Assembly: GCA_016748015.1 (NCBI GenBank)
Contig: JAAOMT010000752.1
Span: forward strand, 318,976-382,975
Direction: 5' to 3'
Source of the DNA: Geosiphon pyriformis
Lineage: Eukaryota; Glomeromycota; Glomeromycetes; Archaeosporales; Geosiphonaceae
DNA length: 64,000 nucleotides
Both the position numbers and the translations under genes were made by a program. Positions 48,890 to 61,555 of the stretch are shown here, piece after piece. Below the pieces are notes generated by a model. It made no database searches. It had not been told where the DNA came from and saw only the letters and a program-made list of their open reading frames with translations. Position 1 is the first letter of the stretch; every line of letters begins with the position of its first letter.

Positions 48890-50293
48890 TAATCTGTGAA
48901 CAAAAAAAATATTATTAGTTACAATCAAAACAGTTAAAACAAATAAACTTGAAAAATCTAGACTTACTTTAATGCATATAAATTAAATTATTGTACAATT
49001 TTATAAACATATTTGCAAGTAAGAATAAATTTGGTAAAACTGACATTATCTAACATTAGATTAAGATTAAAAATACAATACTAATTAAACAAAAAGCATA
49101 CTAAATACTATTTACTAACTATAAGATTATTTATTAAAAAATTAAACATATATTAAACAATAAATTAATTTAACTATTAATAAGTTTATAGTTATCACTA
49201 GTCATACTTGTTCAAAAAAAATTGAAAGATTTGGTTTTGTGTAAACTATAAAAACTTAACAGTATTATTTATAAAAACAGTTATTTTACTCCACAAATTC
49301 AAGAATTATTTGATGCTTTTAAAGAAAAAAAATAATTTTCTACATTAAACTTAAATAGTAATTACTGATAAGTAATCATAAATTTAACCAATAAAAAAAA
49401 CAGCATTTACTATAAGAAAAAAAAACTTTAAATTTAATATTATGTCTTTTGGTTTAACTAATACCTCAATTATTTTTTAATAGTTAATGGAAATTGTTTA
49501 TACTGAATTACTATGAAAATCAGTAGTAATTTATTTAAATAATACCAATATATTCTCTAAAATATTTGATAATTATTTTTACTATCTACAACAAATGTTT
49601 GAAAAATTAAGAAAAACAGAATTAAAATTGAATACTATTAAATATTTTTTTAAAAAAACTAAACTTAAGTTTTTGAGACATATTATCAGAAAGATAGTAT
49701 TAAAACAAATTCAATAAGATTAAAATAGTCAAAAACTTTCCAGTACCAACCAATCTTATTAAACTTTGATTATTTTTGAAATTTGCTGAGTATTATTGAC
49801 ATTTTATTTACAACTTTTTTAAATTGGCTCAATTAGATTACCAACTTTAAACAAAAAACACCAAGTATGAATGAATAAAAAAACAGCAAAAAGCTTTTAA
49901 TATATTAAGAAGAAAGCTTATTCAAACTTTAGTGTTGATTTATTTAGATTATAGCAAACTATTTATTATTATTATAAATATATTCAACTAAATATTAAGA
50001 ATAGTATTATTATAAAGAAGATTAAATAAACAAAAACATTTAATAATATATGCCAACTGAAATTTGAATCCAACAGAAAAAACTATAGAATTTTAGTATT
50101 AAAATATTTGGCTATTTATTAGATTGTTATTAAATAAAAAAATATTTAAGTTAAAAATTTAATATATATATTAATTACAAAGAATTAACATTATTTCAAA
50201 AACAAAAATTTAAAGACAATTAACATGTTAAATAAAAAATAAAACTATTATTTTTTTAATATATACTATATAAAAAAAAAGTAAAAATACTAA
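48890..50293 (+). pseudogene. Gypsy reverse transcriptase / RNase H (outer element), broken
   Basis: Plus-strand text includes RT motifs near 49340-49460, then VIYLNNTNIFSKIF at about 49519-49560 where the family has Tyr-Leu-Asp-Asp; both aspartates are now Asn. The thumb reads KLRKTELKLNTIKYFFKK (about 49603-49656). The RNase H part reads LNPTEKTIEF near 50066-50095 and ends SKNTNSL at about 50280-50300, the usual junction to integrase, where the hAT-like insert begins. Many stops. Non-functional. Confidence 0.78.
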
Positions 50294-50301
50294 TAGCTTG
50301 T

Positions 50302-51409
50302 TAAGATTTTAATGTTTAGTTTGGTTTGGTTTAAGTTTAATTAAATTACTGAACTAAATTAAATTCAAACAGAAAATTTGACAAAATTTTAAACTCAAAC
50401 TTAAATCAGATTTAAAATTACTAAACTTAAATCAAACTTAAATACATATAACAAGTCTGGTTTAAGTTCAGTTTAACATATTTAAGTTCAACTATTAAAA
50501 ATATTATATTATACTATATTATTATTTAATTTTTCTTTTAATAGTTTCTGCATTCATAATCAAAAACACTGTGCTGCTTTTATAGTTTTAGACACTAAAT
50601 AAAATTTTATATCTGTAATTATATTTTTATCTGCAGAAAAAACCAAATAGTAATCATGTTATAAAATTTTTTATTATTAATATTGAAATTAAAATAGTTT
50701 TCTAGTTAGATTGGCCAAAAATCATAAAAAAAAATAGCAATTTTATTGTTAAAACATTTTTTCAATTGATTTGTAATCTTTCTAAAAATTTTGTTTTTTC
50801 TTATAATATTTTTTTATTGTAAAATATATTGTTCAGTAAAAAGCTTCTAAATAGTACTATAAAGGTTTGATAATATCTGTAGTTTTACAAAAAAATGGTT
50901 TATACACATATTTTAAAACTGTATATTTAGCTTTTTTTTTTATTTACTCAAACTTATTAAAATAGTTTTATATTTATTCTAAAAACTATGTTTACCAAAC
51001 ATATTAATATTTAAATTATTTGGGTTATTAAATTTTGTTATTTCAAATTTTAAATATTCAGTAACATTAAATAATACTAACAATAAATTTATTTTATTAA
51101 GTTAGAAAGTAGAGTTGTTATATATACATAATTTTATATACTTTTTTAATTAATTATAGTAATTAAACAAAGTAATAATTAATAAACAAATAGTACAAGT
51201 TATATCTTTTTTTAATTCCATTAAACTTGAACAAATTTATAAATTTCAAACCAAACTTAAACTAAATTCAGACTTGTTAAAAAAGTTCAATATCAAACTT
51301 GAATTAAATTTATTTTGAAAAATTGGTTTAGTTTAAGTCTGATTTATAATTCGAATTAAACTTGAACAACATCTAAAGTTTGGTTTGGTTTGGTTTAATT
51401 AAAATCTTA
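50302..51409. mobile_element. hAT-like non-autonomous DNA element (MITE)
   Basis: 1108 bp with a perfect 12-bp terminal inverted repeat, TAAGATTTTAAT at 50302 and its complement ending at 51409. It is flanked by an 8-bp target duplication, TAGCTTGT (50294-50301) and TAGTTTGT (51410-51417), differing by one C/T transition. An 8-bp duplication and termini explained by a decayed CA...TG point to the hAT superfamily. There is no coding capacity. Subterminal parts are packed with short GTTTGGTTT and AAACTTGAA variants in both orientations, as is common for transposase-binding repeats. It sits just after the RNase H end of the outer gypsy. Confidence 0.82.
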
Positions 51410-51719
51410 TAGTTTGTCATGCATAAAACAAATCTAGAATATTTCAACCAGAAAAATAAATCAAAAGATGAATACACAAAAATATTAACAACTCTAATAT
51501 TATATTAATATCCAATAGTTCAAAAAGAAATTATCTCAAAAAAACAAAACAACATAAAACAACAATTAAAATGTTTTATTATTTACCAAAATATACTATA
51601 TTAAAAAAACAGAAAAAAACTAAACCATTAACTTAAAGTTATTACAGAATTAGAAAAAAAACAATACTGTTTAACATGTATTCAGATTCAACAACAAGAT
51701 ACTTTTATAAAAAAACTAT
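51410..51719 (+). pseudogene. Gypsy pol, RNase H-integrase linker and H2C2 start (outer element)
   Basis: After the MITE the frame resumes with NISTRKINQKMNTQ-like text and reaches the zinc-binding start of integrase near 51680-51719 (MYSDSTTRYFYKKT), where the inner element is inserted. The continuation is at 62380. Confidence 0.65.
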
Positions 51720-52523
51720 TGTTACAAATAATTATTTGGAGTGTTGAAACAATTAACAAATTTGTAACTTAGTGCTTAATAGTAATTAATAATAGTAAAT
51801 TCTAAAAATTTTGTAATTTAAAGATTTTAATTAAGTTTTTTTATAATAGACAGAGATTTAAATAATGATTTTTTTCTAATTTCTGTCTTCAGTATAATAA
51901 TCAGTTTATTCTAGCAGTTATGTTCTTTTAATAAGCTATTTTTAATTTTTTAATTTTTGTTTTATAGGTCTTTTACTAGACTATCTTTAACATCAATTAC
52001 TCAGTACTTAATCTTTTAATTTATTAGTAAACAACAAAGAAAACAAAATAAAAAAAATAAAAAACAAAAAAAAAAAATAATAAAAAATTAATATCTTATT
52101 AAAAATTATGATCAAGAATTATTAATTCAATGTAATTAAGTATTAAATTCTATTAACATAGAATATTGATAGTACAAAAATAATTAATACTTCTTAATTA
52201 AGTAAAGACAATATGAATTAGATGATAATAAATATTTTTATTAATATAAGTATGATTTCACTTCAAGTTATAGAAAACTATTTTTTAAAAAAAGAAGTAT
52301 TAAATAATTACTTATCTTTAACTTACTGTTTTTGTTAATTGTTTTGTCTTTTTTTGTTTCTAATACTCTTACTATATATATATAATTTGTAATAAAAAAG
52401 ATTTTTTGAAATTTTCTAATTTTTTTGAAATGAATTTGGGAATTCTGGAATTCTTTTTTTTGCTATACTTTTTTCTTATTGGCTATTTTTTACCTATTAT
52501 AATTTTTATTTTTATAAGTAATA
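51720..52523 (-). repeat. 3' LTR of the inner gypsy element
   Basis: An 804-bp family B LTR; on the plus strand TGTTACAAAT at 51720 to GTAATA at 52523. Pairs with 61556-62375. Integrase ends just to its right (5' side on the minus strand). Confidence 0.85.
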
Positions 52524-52529
52524 ATATTT

Positions 52530-54480
52530 TTTTTTTAATATTGAGCTTTGTCAAAATTTTCCAAATTTTTTAGCTTTCTTAAATCTCTTTCTTAAATTAA
52601 TTCTATCATTTTTTTTAGAATTACTTGAATAATTTTGGTCTGTAATTTTTCGAATTAATGTTAGTAATTTTTTCGAATTAATTAATGATTATTGTATTTA
52701 TTATTAAGTATAACAGTATTTTTAAATAGTTTGAAATTCTGTTTGTAACTGGTATATTGTTTGTTTCTGTGTAAATAAATTGTTTTTTTCTACAAATTGT
52801 TTAATTTTTTATAATATTGTTGTGTCAAATATCTATCTTGTTTTATCTGTATACAAGTTCTAAATATTGAGCTTTTGTTTTAAGTAATAATAGTAAAAAT
52901 TTTTAGAAAATTGTTGTGTTTACTATTTTCAATTTTTATTTATTAACTCTTTATATTATACTAGTGTTTTTAGTATTTTTAATAACATTTTTATTTTTGC
53001 TATTATATTATTTACTATGTTTTTAGGCTTTATATGTACTTTATATTGTATTTTATATTAAAGTTTTGGGTTTTTTTCTGTGTTTTTATATTAAATAGTT
53101 TGTTGATTAATTGTGATTTTTATATTTAGTTTTTGATGTTTGATAAATTGAAATAATTGTTAAGCTAAAGAGTAAATATTGTCTGTAATTTTCATATTTT
53201 TGGTTGCTTTTGTTATATGTATTGGTTTTTTATATACTGTTTTATTAGATTAATTTGATATATTTGTGTCAATAATTATAATTGGTTTTAGATTTTGTAG
53301 AATCTTATCTGATTAGACTAATATTTATTATACTTTTAGTTGTAAAATATTACTAGTAAATAATAATAATATATTGTGATATGGTTTTAGTTGATTATTA
53401 TGTACTGTTTTAGCTAGAATTTTGTTGTTTTATCCTAATTTATATGCTCTATTGTCCAAAAATTTTTTAATATAAAATAGACTGTTCTATTTGGGATCAA
53501 ATTTTCTACTTCATTGTTTTTTTGCTTTGGTATAATGTAAGAGTACTTTGTCTCCAATTCTGAATTCAATTGATTTATTTAGTAACTAGTTATTATGTTT
53601 TTTTTTGTTTTTTTGGTAATTTTTGTATATTATTAATTGTTTTTGTTTTTTGTTTTCTATAGTTTCTATTAAATTAGATGTTTTTTTTAGTAATATTTCT
53701 TATAAGTTGGTTTTTGTTATTGGTTTATCTAAATATGTATTGATTTTTATTTTAATTAATAATATTGCTGTTTTATTATAGATTAATTTAAATAGTATTG
53801 CTTGTGTAATATCTTGTTTTATTGTTTAATAAACAAATAATACTAATAGTATAAATAAATTTTATTTATTCTGGTTTTTTTGGCTGATCTTGGCTATTGT
53901 TTTACACAATATTCTATTGAACTTTTCGATTAAGCTATTGGTTTGTAAATAATATGATAATAATAATAGTTTTTTAATTTCAAATCTCTGACTTAATTCT
54001 GTTAATGTTCTGTTTACAAAGTAAATTCTTTGGTTTAATAATAATTTTTTTGAATATTTATGTTGACAAATCAAATTTTAGTCTACAAATTTAACTATAA
54101 ATTTTACATCTACTTTTTAAATTGCTTTAAATTTTGGTTATTTTGTAAAATACTCTATAGCTACTGTTATATATCTATTGTTTTTACTGATTATTGTCAA
54201 TAATCCAACTAAGTCAATTCTAATTTAATTAAATAATTGTTTTACTTTAATTGGTTTTAATGGTTTTTTGAGTCTTGTTTCTCTTTTTTTCTAATAAATA
54301 TTACAATTTTAAACATATTAAATAATATCTAAATATATTAATAACCAGTAATATTTTTTTTTAGTTTTTTTATGATTATTTTTTTATGAAAATATTTTGT
54401 TGTTAGATTTAAATATCTATTAAATAGTATTGTTTTTTTTTGGCTTCATAATTACTCTGAATAGTTGATCTAAATTTTTT
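52530..54480 (-). pseudogene. Gypsy integrase (inner element), broken
   Basis: Minus-strand open stretch 53862-54074 contains FVNRTLTELSQRFEI and YYLQTNSLIEKFNR, the catalytic-core segment around the third acidic residue, and ends KISQKNQNK. The H2C2 part lies near 54.3-54.45 kb and the C-terminal part near 53.1-53.5 kb. Numerous stops. The protein family inserts element DNA into the chromosome. Confidence 0.78.
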
Positions 54481-54484
54481 TTGT

Positions 54485-56400
54485 TTTTCTAATATAATAT
54501 GTTTTAATAAGTAATAAAGTATTTTAATTGTTGTTTTATGTGGTTTTGTTCTTTTTGGATAATTTTTTCTTTAATATTATTTAAATACTCAATAGTTTGA
54601 GATGTTAATATTTTTGTGTGTTTATTTTTTGTTATATTTTTGGGTTAAAATATTTTTAGATTTATTTTATTCATAATAAACTGTTAGTATTTCTATTTTT
54701 TTTATAATATACAATATAATTAAATAGGTATAGTTTTATTTTTTATCTTATATGGTAATTATCTTCAAATTTTTGCTTCTAAATTAATGTTAATTATTTG
54801 TGATTAGTATATATATTAAATTTTTAACTTAAGTATTTTTTTTATTTTATAACAGCCTAATAATAGTTAAGTATTCTAATGCTAAAGTGCCATAATTTTT
54901 TTCAGCTGAACTTAAACTTCAGTTAGCATATGTCACTAAATATTTTTATTTATTTGATTTTTTTTATAATAATACTGCTCCTAATATTTGGCCTGATTTA
55001 TTTGTTGTAATAATAAATAGCTTGTTGTAATCTGAATAGATCAAGACTAAAGCTTGAATAAGCTTTTGTCTCAATATATCAAAAGTTTTTTGTTGTTTTT
55101 CAGTCTATTTATATTTGGTGTTTTTTGCTTAAAGCTGGTATAATAATTAAACCAGTTTAAAAAAATTCTAAATAAAATGGCAATAGTATTTAATAAGTTC
55201 CAAAAATGCTTTTAATTCTATTAAGTTTGTTGTTACTAAAAAGTTTTTAACTATTTCAATTTTATCTGAATCTGTATTAATGCTGTTTTTGTTTATAACA
55301 TATTCCAAAAATTTGAATTCAGTTTTTTCAAAAAAATATTTAGTTGCATTTAACTTTAATTTTGCTTTTTTTGATTTTTTGAACATTTGCTAAAAATAAT
55401 AGAAGTAATTGTCAATATTTTAGAGAATATATTAATGTTATTTAAATAGATTACTACTAATTTTTATAACAATTTAGTATAAACAATTTTTATTAACTAT
55501 TGAAAAGTAATTGGAGTATTGATTAAGTTAAAAGATATAACATTAAATTCAAAGTTTTTTTCTTTTGTGGTAAATGCTATTTTCTTTTTATTAACTGAAT
55601 TTATGGCTACTTGTTAGTAACTACTATCTAAGTTTAATATTAAAAACCATTTTTTTTTAAAAACATTAAATAGTTTTTGGATCTATAAAATAAGATAATT
55701 GTTTTTACAAGTAATATTATTAACTTTTTTATAATCTACACAAAAATAGATTTTTACATTTTTTTCAAACAAGTACAACTAATAATAATCATAAACTTAT
55801 TAATAATTGAATTAATTTATTGTCCAACATATAATTGATTTCTTAACAAATAATTTTATAACTGGCAAGTAGTACTTAGTATATTCTTTGCTTAATTAAT
55901 ATTGTATCTTCAGTTTTAATTTAGTGCTAGATAATATTAGTTCTGCCAAATTCATTTTTATTCACAAAAATGTTGATAAAATTATTAAATAGCAACTTGA
56001 GTTGTATATGTTAAAGTAAATTTAAGTATTCCAAGTTTATTTGCTTTAATTATTATGGTTATAGCAAATAACATTTTTTTTATCTATAAATTGTTTGTAA
56101 TGTAATATCTATATATTCATATAATTATAAAAAGTCTAAAATAGTAATTGGTGCTTGATTTTCAACTTTAGTGCTTAAATATTTAATAATAGTTTTGCTT
56201 GATATTCTTATTGAATCTCTAATTATATTATATATTGAAATCTTAATATGTTTGTGATTTTTGGCTAGTATGTAAAAATTAGTAATAGTAATCTCTCTTA
56301 ATTTACAAATAATAAGCTCAATTTCAAAAATTTGGAACTGATTTTTAACTTTTTTTTTTATAACTAATATATACTAGTCATATAAAGAAATAAAAATTAA
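54485..56400 (-). pseudogene. Gypsy reverse transcriptase / RNase H (inner element), broken
   Basis: Minus-strand open stretch 55168-55386 is the RT thumb region with KAKLKLNATKYFFEKTEFKF and LIELKAFLELIKYYCHFI. Just upstream, at about 55440-55470, the catalytic box reads VIYLNNINIFS, again with Asp-Asp turned to Asn-Asn. The linker upstream near 56.1-56.35 kb matches 48634-48867 of the outer element. RNase H is expected at 54.6-55.1 kb and is only faint. Confidence 0.78.
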
Positions 56401-57950
56401 TTAATAAGTGAAAATAATTTTTTTTTATCAATTATTTCCTCTTTTATTATATTGATTGATACTTTTATTCTATCTGTAAATCTAAATTTTTTTATCTTTT
56501 TTGCTGTAATTCCTAACTCTTTACTTGTTTTTACTAATACTAACTAAGATATTTTTATCAGAGTTAGGAATATTGTCTATATTATTTTTTATTTGGTTTA
56601 ATAATATATGTTTTTTCTGATTTATTTTGTAATATTGCAATAATATTTTTATATATTTTGTATTAAATATTTCTCTTTTAATATTAATTTTTTTTTGTTA
56701 AATTAAATCTAAATGCTAATTGTACTATTATTGTTGCTAAAATTTCCAGTACTAATTTTAAATCTATGTTAATACATAAATAAAGTTCTAATTAGATAAT
56801 AGTTTTTTTTAAATATTTAAGATTAAATTTTATATTAATATTATATATATGTTTTAACATAATATTTTTATTATTATTGTTAAATCATTTAAGTTTTTGC
56901 TTTTTGGAAAGATCTGAAAGCATAATATATTGTTTAAAATTGAAATTAGAGTTCAAATTATCATTATTGTAGTTGTTATTATGGACAGTATTAAAATTAT
57001 TATTGTTATCATTATTAAAGTTTAAATTAAGATTAAATTTTGATTTAATTCCAAAATGTAACTGCTAATTAGTTTTTTTTAAAAAATTAAATAGATTATA
57101 CATGATAAGAAATTGTAAATAAAATTACAATTATCACAATATTTGAAGTTATTGGGAATTAGACAATGTTTATAGAGTCTAGTATTTAATTGTTTTAAAT
57201 ACTATTCTTGTTTTTTTTAAGTAAGTGCTAGATTTTAGTAGTATTTGTGAAATTGTTTTGGATTACTTAGAATGTCAACAAAAATGTCTAAGTTTAAGAT
57301 AAAAACAGTTTTGGCAGATTCGATGAATTGGTTTTGATTGTAAATATTTTATTAAGTAAAGTATTTTTTAACTTTAACACTTGCTATTTGCCAGATTTTG
57401 TTTTTATTGTGTAGATAATTATTCAAATGTGACAGAATTTTGTTTTATGTAATATTGAAGAACATTTTTTTGCTTACTTAGTTACTAATAAGAATTGTGT
57501 ATTGACATAATGTATCATATATTTTTTTACAACCAGAAATGTTATTTCATATTTTTTTGTTAAGTAGTATTTTTTTACAAATAAAACATAGTTTGTTGTT
57601 TTACTTTTTTTGTTGTTTTGAGTATTTAAAGTGTTTTTAGTAACATGTTTTATATTTTTCTTTGGACAAGATCTAAGTTTTTATAAATAAAAGTTTTTTT
57701 TTGTAGTCTTTGTATTTAAATAGAATATAGGGTGGTTGTTTTCTTGGTTTTAGTATCAAATATGAAATATGCCAACTATTGGCTGTTTTTTGGTAATAGT
57801 GGCGACTTGAGAATTGTATTTTTTTTTCAGAAGAGTATTAGTAATAGTTTGTTGTATTTATTTTTAATCCATGAAACTTGATAGACTTTTTAAGTAAATT
57901 TTTTTTTTTCGAGTTTGGTTAATGATTGTTTTTTTAAAGAAGCTTTAAAA
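56400..57950 (-). pseudogene. Gypsy dUTPase and Cys-rich linker (inner element), broken
   Basis: Corresponds to 46.2-47.5 kb plus 48.5 kb of the outer element by nucleotide similarity on the opposite strand. Poly-Asn-like AAT/AAC runs (plus-strand ATTATT near 56960-57020) lie just before the dUTPase, as in the outer copy near 47010-47060. No intact frame. Confidence 0.6.
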
Positions 57951-57954
57951 TAAC

Positions 57955-58850
57955 TACAGATAACAGATACTTGAGTATACTGACTATTATATATTAATTG
58001 GAGTTCTTAAATATTCCAGTTGAATACAGTATTGGTTTTGAACAGCCAGTTATTATCAACAAAAGCTTGGTACTGTGTAACTTCTATTATTAAAACTTTA
58101 ATTAATGTAATAATACTATTGACTTTAAAAATAAAATTGTCAATTTTGCTTATTGAAATCTTTATTTTTCTATTAGTAATGATGATTTTTGTATTGGTAG
58201 CTCAATTAACTTAGTGACTTAATTAAGTTATAAGTTATTATATAATAAGATTATTTGCTAATCTGCTATTAAAAATAAACTTAATAGATTGATTATCAAT
58301 TTTGGTATTAGTGTACATAACAGTAATTGGTTTAGTATCAAAAGTAGCTCTACTAAATAATAATGTTTTTATTTGATTTTCTAATTTAAAAGGAAATATG
58401 GCAATAAATAATTCGTTTTTAATGATAGTTGCTAATAGAATGTTGTTAGTGAATAGTTGTTTTGGTGGTTTTAAGTTGTTAGATTGGATATTTTCTAGAG
58501 TAATTAAGAGACTTAAATAGCTCTAAAAATTCGGGTTTTAAATATATCTATTTTCTGAACTTTGCTAACATAATTCTGATGGCTGGTTCAATAAATTGAA
58601 GATTAGTTAGTATATTATTATCATTAATTTCCAAGTTTGTTAAGTGTAATTGATTCTTAGTCTTTGGTTTTTAGTAGATATTTGAGTTGAAATTTGAAAT
58701 AGTGTTTGGATTTATTGAGATTAATAAATAACTTATAACTACAGTTAATATATTATTGGTACTGAAATCTAATAGATTGGAAGTAAGTATATAGGTTGTT
58801 GCATTATTGATATGTAATATGGTTTATATTAGTATTGTTTTAGTAACAAA
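57955..58850 (-). pseudogene. Gypsy aspartic protease (inner element), broken
   Basis: Reverse complement of 57.96-58.4 kb gives the protease with active-site text FIFNSRLANNLIT in place of Asp-Ser-Gly; the catalytic Asp is Asn and Gly is Arg, both G-to-A changes. Downstream comes KVLIIEVTQYQAFVDNNWL, closer to the family consensus than the outer copy. The open plus-strand frame 58020-58214 is only its shadow. Confidence 0.78.
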
Positions 58851-58859
58851 TTGTTGACA

Positions 58860-61555
58860 TAGTTCTAAGTTTGAAATCTGTAATTAGAATTTTGATATTA
58901 ATTTTCTAATTGTGAATTATTAAATTTGATGCAACAATCTGCTTTCAAATAATTTTGTTTATTGCAATAATAGCAATTACATATTTTTTGCTGTTATAAC
59001 TGATTTGCTAATAATAATAATAAATATATCTAATTATGAAAGCAATTGGAGTTTTCTAATTGTTATAATATTATAGAGGCTGATAAATTGCCTAATTATT
59101 AACTAAGTATTCATTAATTTTTTGATTAATTGTTTTACTAAATTGTTTTAATTTAATATTTAATTCAGATAATTTTTTTATTATTAGATTTATGATTTAG
59201 ACATGATTGGCTTTAAGTTTAACTAATTAGAAATCTCTGACATATATGACTGTATTTTGGAGAGTATTTAGATATAATAATTATATTTATTACAGAAGAT
59301 TATTACATAATCTGCAAATAAACTGATTTAAAATTTGTGGTATTATAAAATAATTAGCATTAATTGCTTAAATTTAATGTAAATTTTTATGAAAGCATTC
59401 CAAATAAATAATAACTGTTTTAATATTATTTTGTTTAATTGTAATAAAGCTAGTTAACAGACAATTAATGCTATTATTATTACTGAAATACTGTAAAAAC
59501 ATGGTTTTAAATACATCAAAATCTTGGAATTTGTTTACAAAATTCTGATATTATGAATTGGCAGTATCTTATAAAAAATAGAAAATTGTTTAAAAAGCTT
59601 TGGCATTGTTCTATTTATTGGCTGCAATAGCTTTTGTTATATTATTCAACCAGATTTATGTATTGTTCTCTTCATTAGTAAATTTTTTTAATTTGGTAAT
59701 TGGTACATAAATTATTAATATAAGTATTTGTTGTTGTTGATAAATAATAATTGGTACTATTAGCAGTTAATTAATTGGAATAATTAAAGGTAAATTGTTT
59801 GGAAAAATAAAAGCTAAATTTGAATTGTTTATGTTTTGCTGAGTTTAAACAATTGGAGTTTGGATTTCTGGGTTATTTGAAATTGGGTTTTAATTATTAA
59901 TTTTTTGATTACTGTTTTTTTTTTTAAGTTAGCTTCTGCTAATTATTAGTAGATCCAAAATTTGGTTGAAGTAGTGATAATCAAAGTCCTAATAGTATTG
60001 TTAGTTGTGATTTGAATTCTTCAAAAAAATTGTCATAATTTGGTTTTTTTCTGGTTATTTTGGAATACTATTTGTAATAATAGTGTTTTCAACATGAGTA
60101 CAATTATTGATGTTATCTAAATAATACTTTTGGGCATATAATAATATAATAAATTAATAAGTAAAATAACTTTTGGTTTTTTCTAAGTAGTATTACTGGA
60201 GGTTTTTGGTCTCTTTTTTTGAAGGTTTTTAATGTCTGTTTGTTGTGAATTCACGTTTTCTAGAGATAATTGAACCTCCAATAACTGAATTTATCTTCAA
60301 ATTATCTTCTATAATTTGAACTGCTGGACTTATAAGTAGAATGCCCAATTTCATACCAGTTATTTTATGTAGTTATATTGTAGTAAATGTCAACTCTTTC
60401 TCAGGAATTGCTCGTCTGGAAGCTCACTAAAAATGTGCAGTTACTTTGCTGTGAAAGTCAACTCTTCTACAGAAATCTCTTCTATAGATTACCTTAATGA
60501 TTATAATAAAAAAAAAAATAAAAATAAAAAAAAAATAAAAAAAATGGAATTTCTAACAAAAACGTTTTTTATCCAGGCCTGAAGTCACTAACAAATTACT
60601 GAAATTGGTAGTTAATTAATTTCAAAATGTTAGTTATGTTGAGAGAATTTCAAGTGTAATAATCAAAGAATTTGATTTTTGAATATTTAATTTTTATTTG
60701 AGATGTGTAAAAGATAATTTGTTTTGATTAAAATATTTAAAGTAAGATATTATAGTAAAATACTATAGGAAGATACATTTTTTTAAAGAGAGAAGCTCTT
60801 CTTTTATACAACTTGTTGTAGTACTAGTCTTTGAATTTGCACTTTTCTCTTTGCTCTAATTTTGGCAAACTAAAGATACATTTTGGTGAACTACAAGTTA
60901 TTTCTACAAATTATTGATTATTTCGGCCAATTTTTATCAATTTCGGCGAATTTTAACTATGTTAAATGGTTCAGAGTATTGTTTAATTTAATCATCTTAA
61001 TTTTTATGATACAAATCGAATTATTAATTGAATAATAATATTTGATAATTTGATTAAATGATAAGTGATAATTAAAATAATAGGAATTATAAGGATAATT
61101 TCATGCTAATTAATAGCTAAAATTCTACTGATAACAGTAAATAATTGTATTTTTTGGGGGGTTTTTGTTAGAGTTTGTAGCTTTTTTTTTCTTTTTCAAT
61201 AAAAATAATAAAAAATTTCTGTTTGGTGTAAGTTTTTATCTCATAATTTATCTTTGTAATTATTGAAACAAAACTATAATTTTATAAGAGACTAATAAAT
61301 TGTAGTAACTTACTGTAGAAATTTTTAATAATGGCTTTTGGATTTTCTTGGCTTTCTAAATAGTGTATAATCTTTTTGTTTACACAAAAATTGAAGGCTA
61401 ATTCTGCTGATTAATGATTATTTATTAATGTAAGATAATAAAATAAGAATTTTACAAATCCTAAATAATTTCTTCTATAATTTTTTGGTCTGCTACTCTT
61501 TTAGATAATTAATATTGATGCTGGTTTTTTGTTAAATTATATTTTATAAAGAGCA
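58860..61555 (-). pseudogene. Gypsy gag (inner element), split by a solo LTR
   Basis: Minus-strand gag from 61555 to about 58860, interrupted at 61136-60191. A CCHC zinc knuckle near 58935-58990 reads CYYCNKQNYLKADC, keeping three Cys while the His is Tyr (a C-to-T change). The part upstream of the solo LTR aligns with 42.85-43.2 kb and the part downstream with 43.2-44.3 kb of the outer gag, so the two halves are continuous without the insert. Confidence 0.75.
60191..61136 (-). repeat. Solo LTR, family A (copy 3), inside gag of the inner element
   Basis: 946 bp. On the plus strand it starts TATTACT at 60191 and ends GATAACA at 61136, each end carrying G-to-A or C-to-T changes relative to TGTTACC/GGTAACA. 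Flanks are GTAG (60187-60190) and GTAA (61137-61140), a target duplication with one G/A difference. Gag on either side matches contiguous sequence of the outer element near 43.2 kb. GC content is higher than that of its host. Confidence 0.88.

Noticed and set aside
46240-48900. dUTPase/zinc-ribbon block read as an endogenous virus
   Set aside because: It lies between protease and RT of an LTR element with gag and integrase in gypsy order and no envelope gene; a retrotransposon explains everything.
50302-51409. Telomere-like GGTTTGGTTTGG runs
   Set aside because: They occur as short scattered variants in both orientations inside an element with its own TIRs and 8-bp duplication; no long tandem array.
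47524-61136. The two family A LTRs taken as the two LTRs (or TIRs) of a single 13.6-kb element
   Set aside because: They are inverted relative to each other, which excludes one LTR element, and each has its own 4-bp target duplication and sits at a different site (dUTPase in one host, gag in the other).
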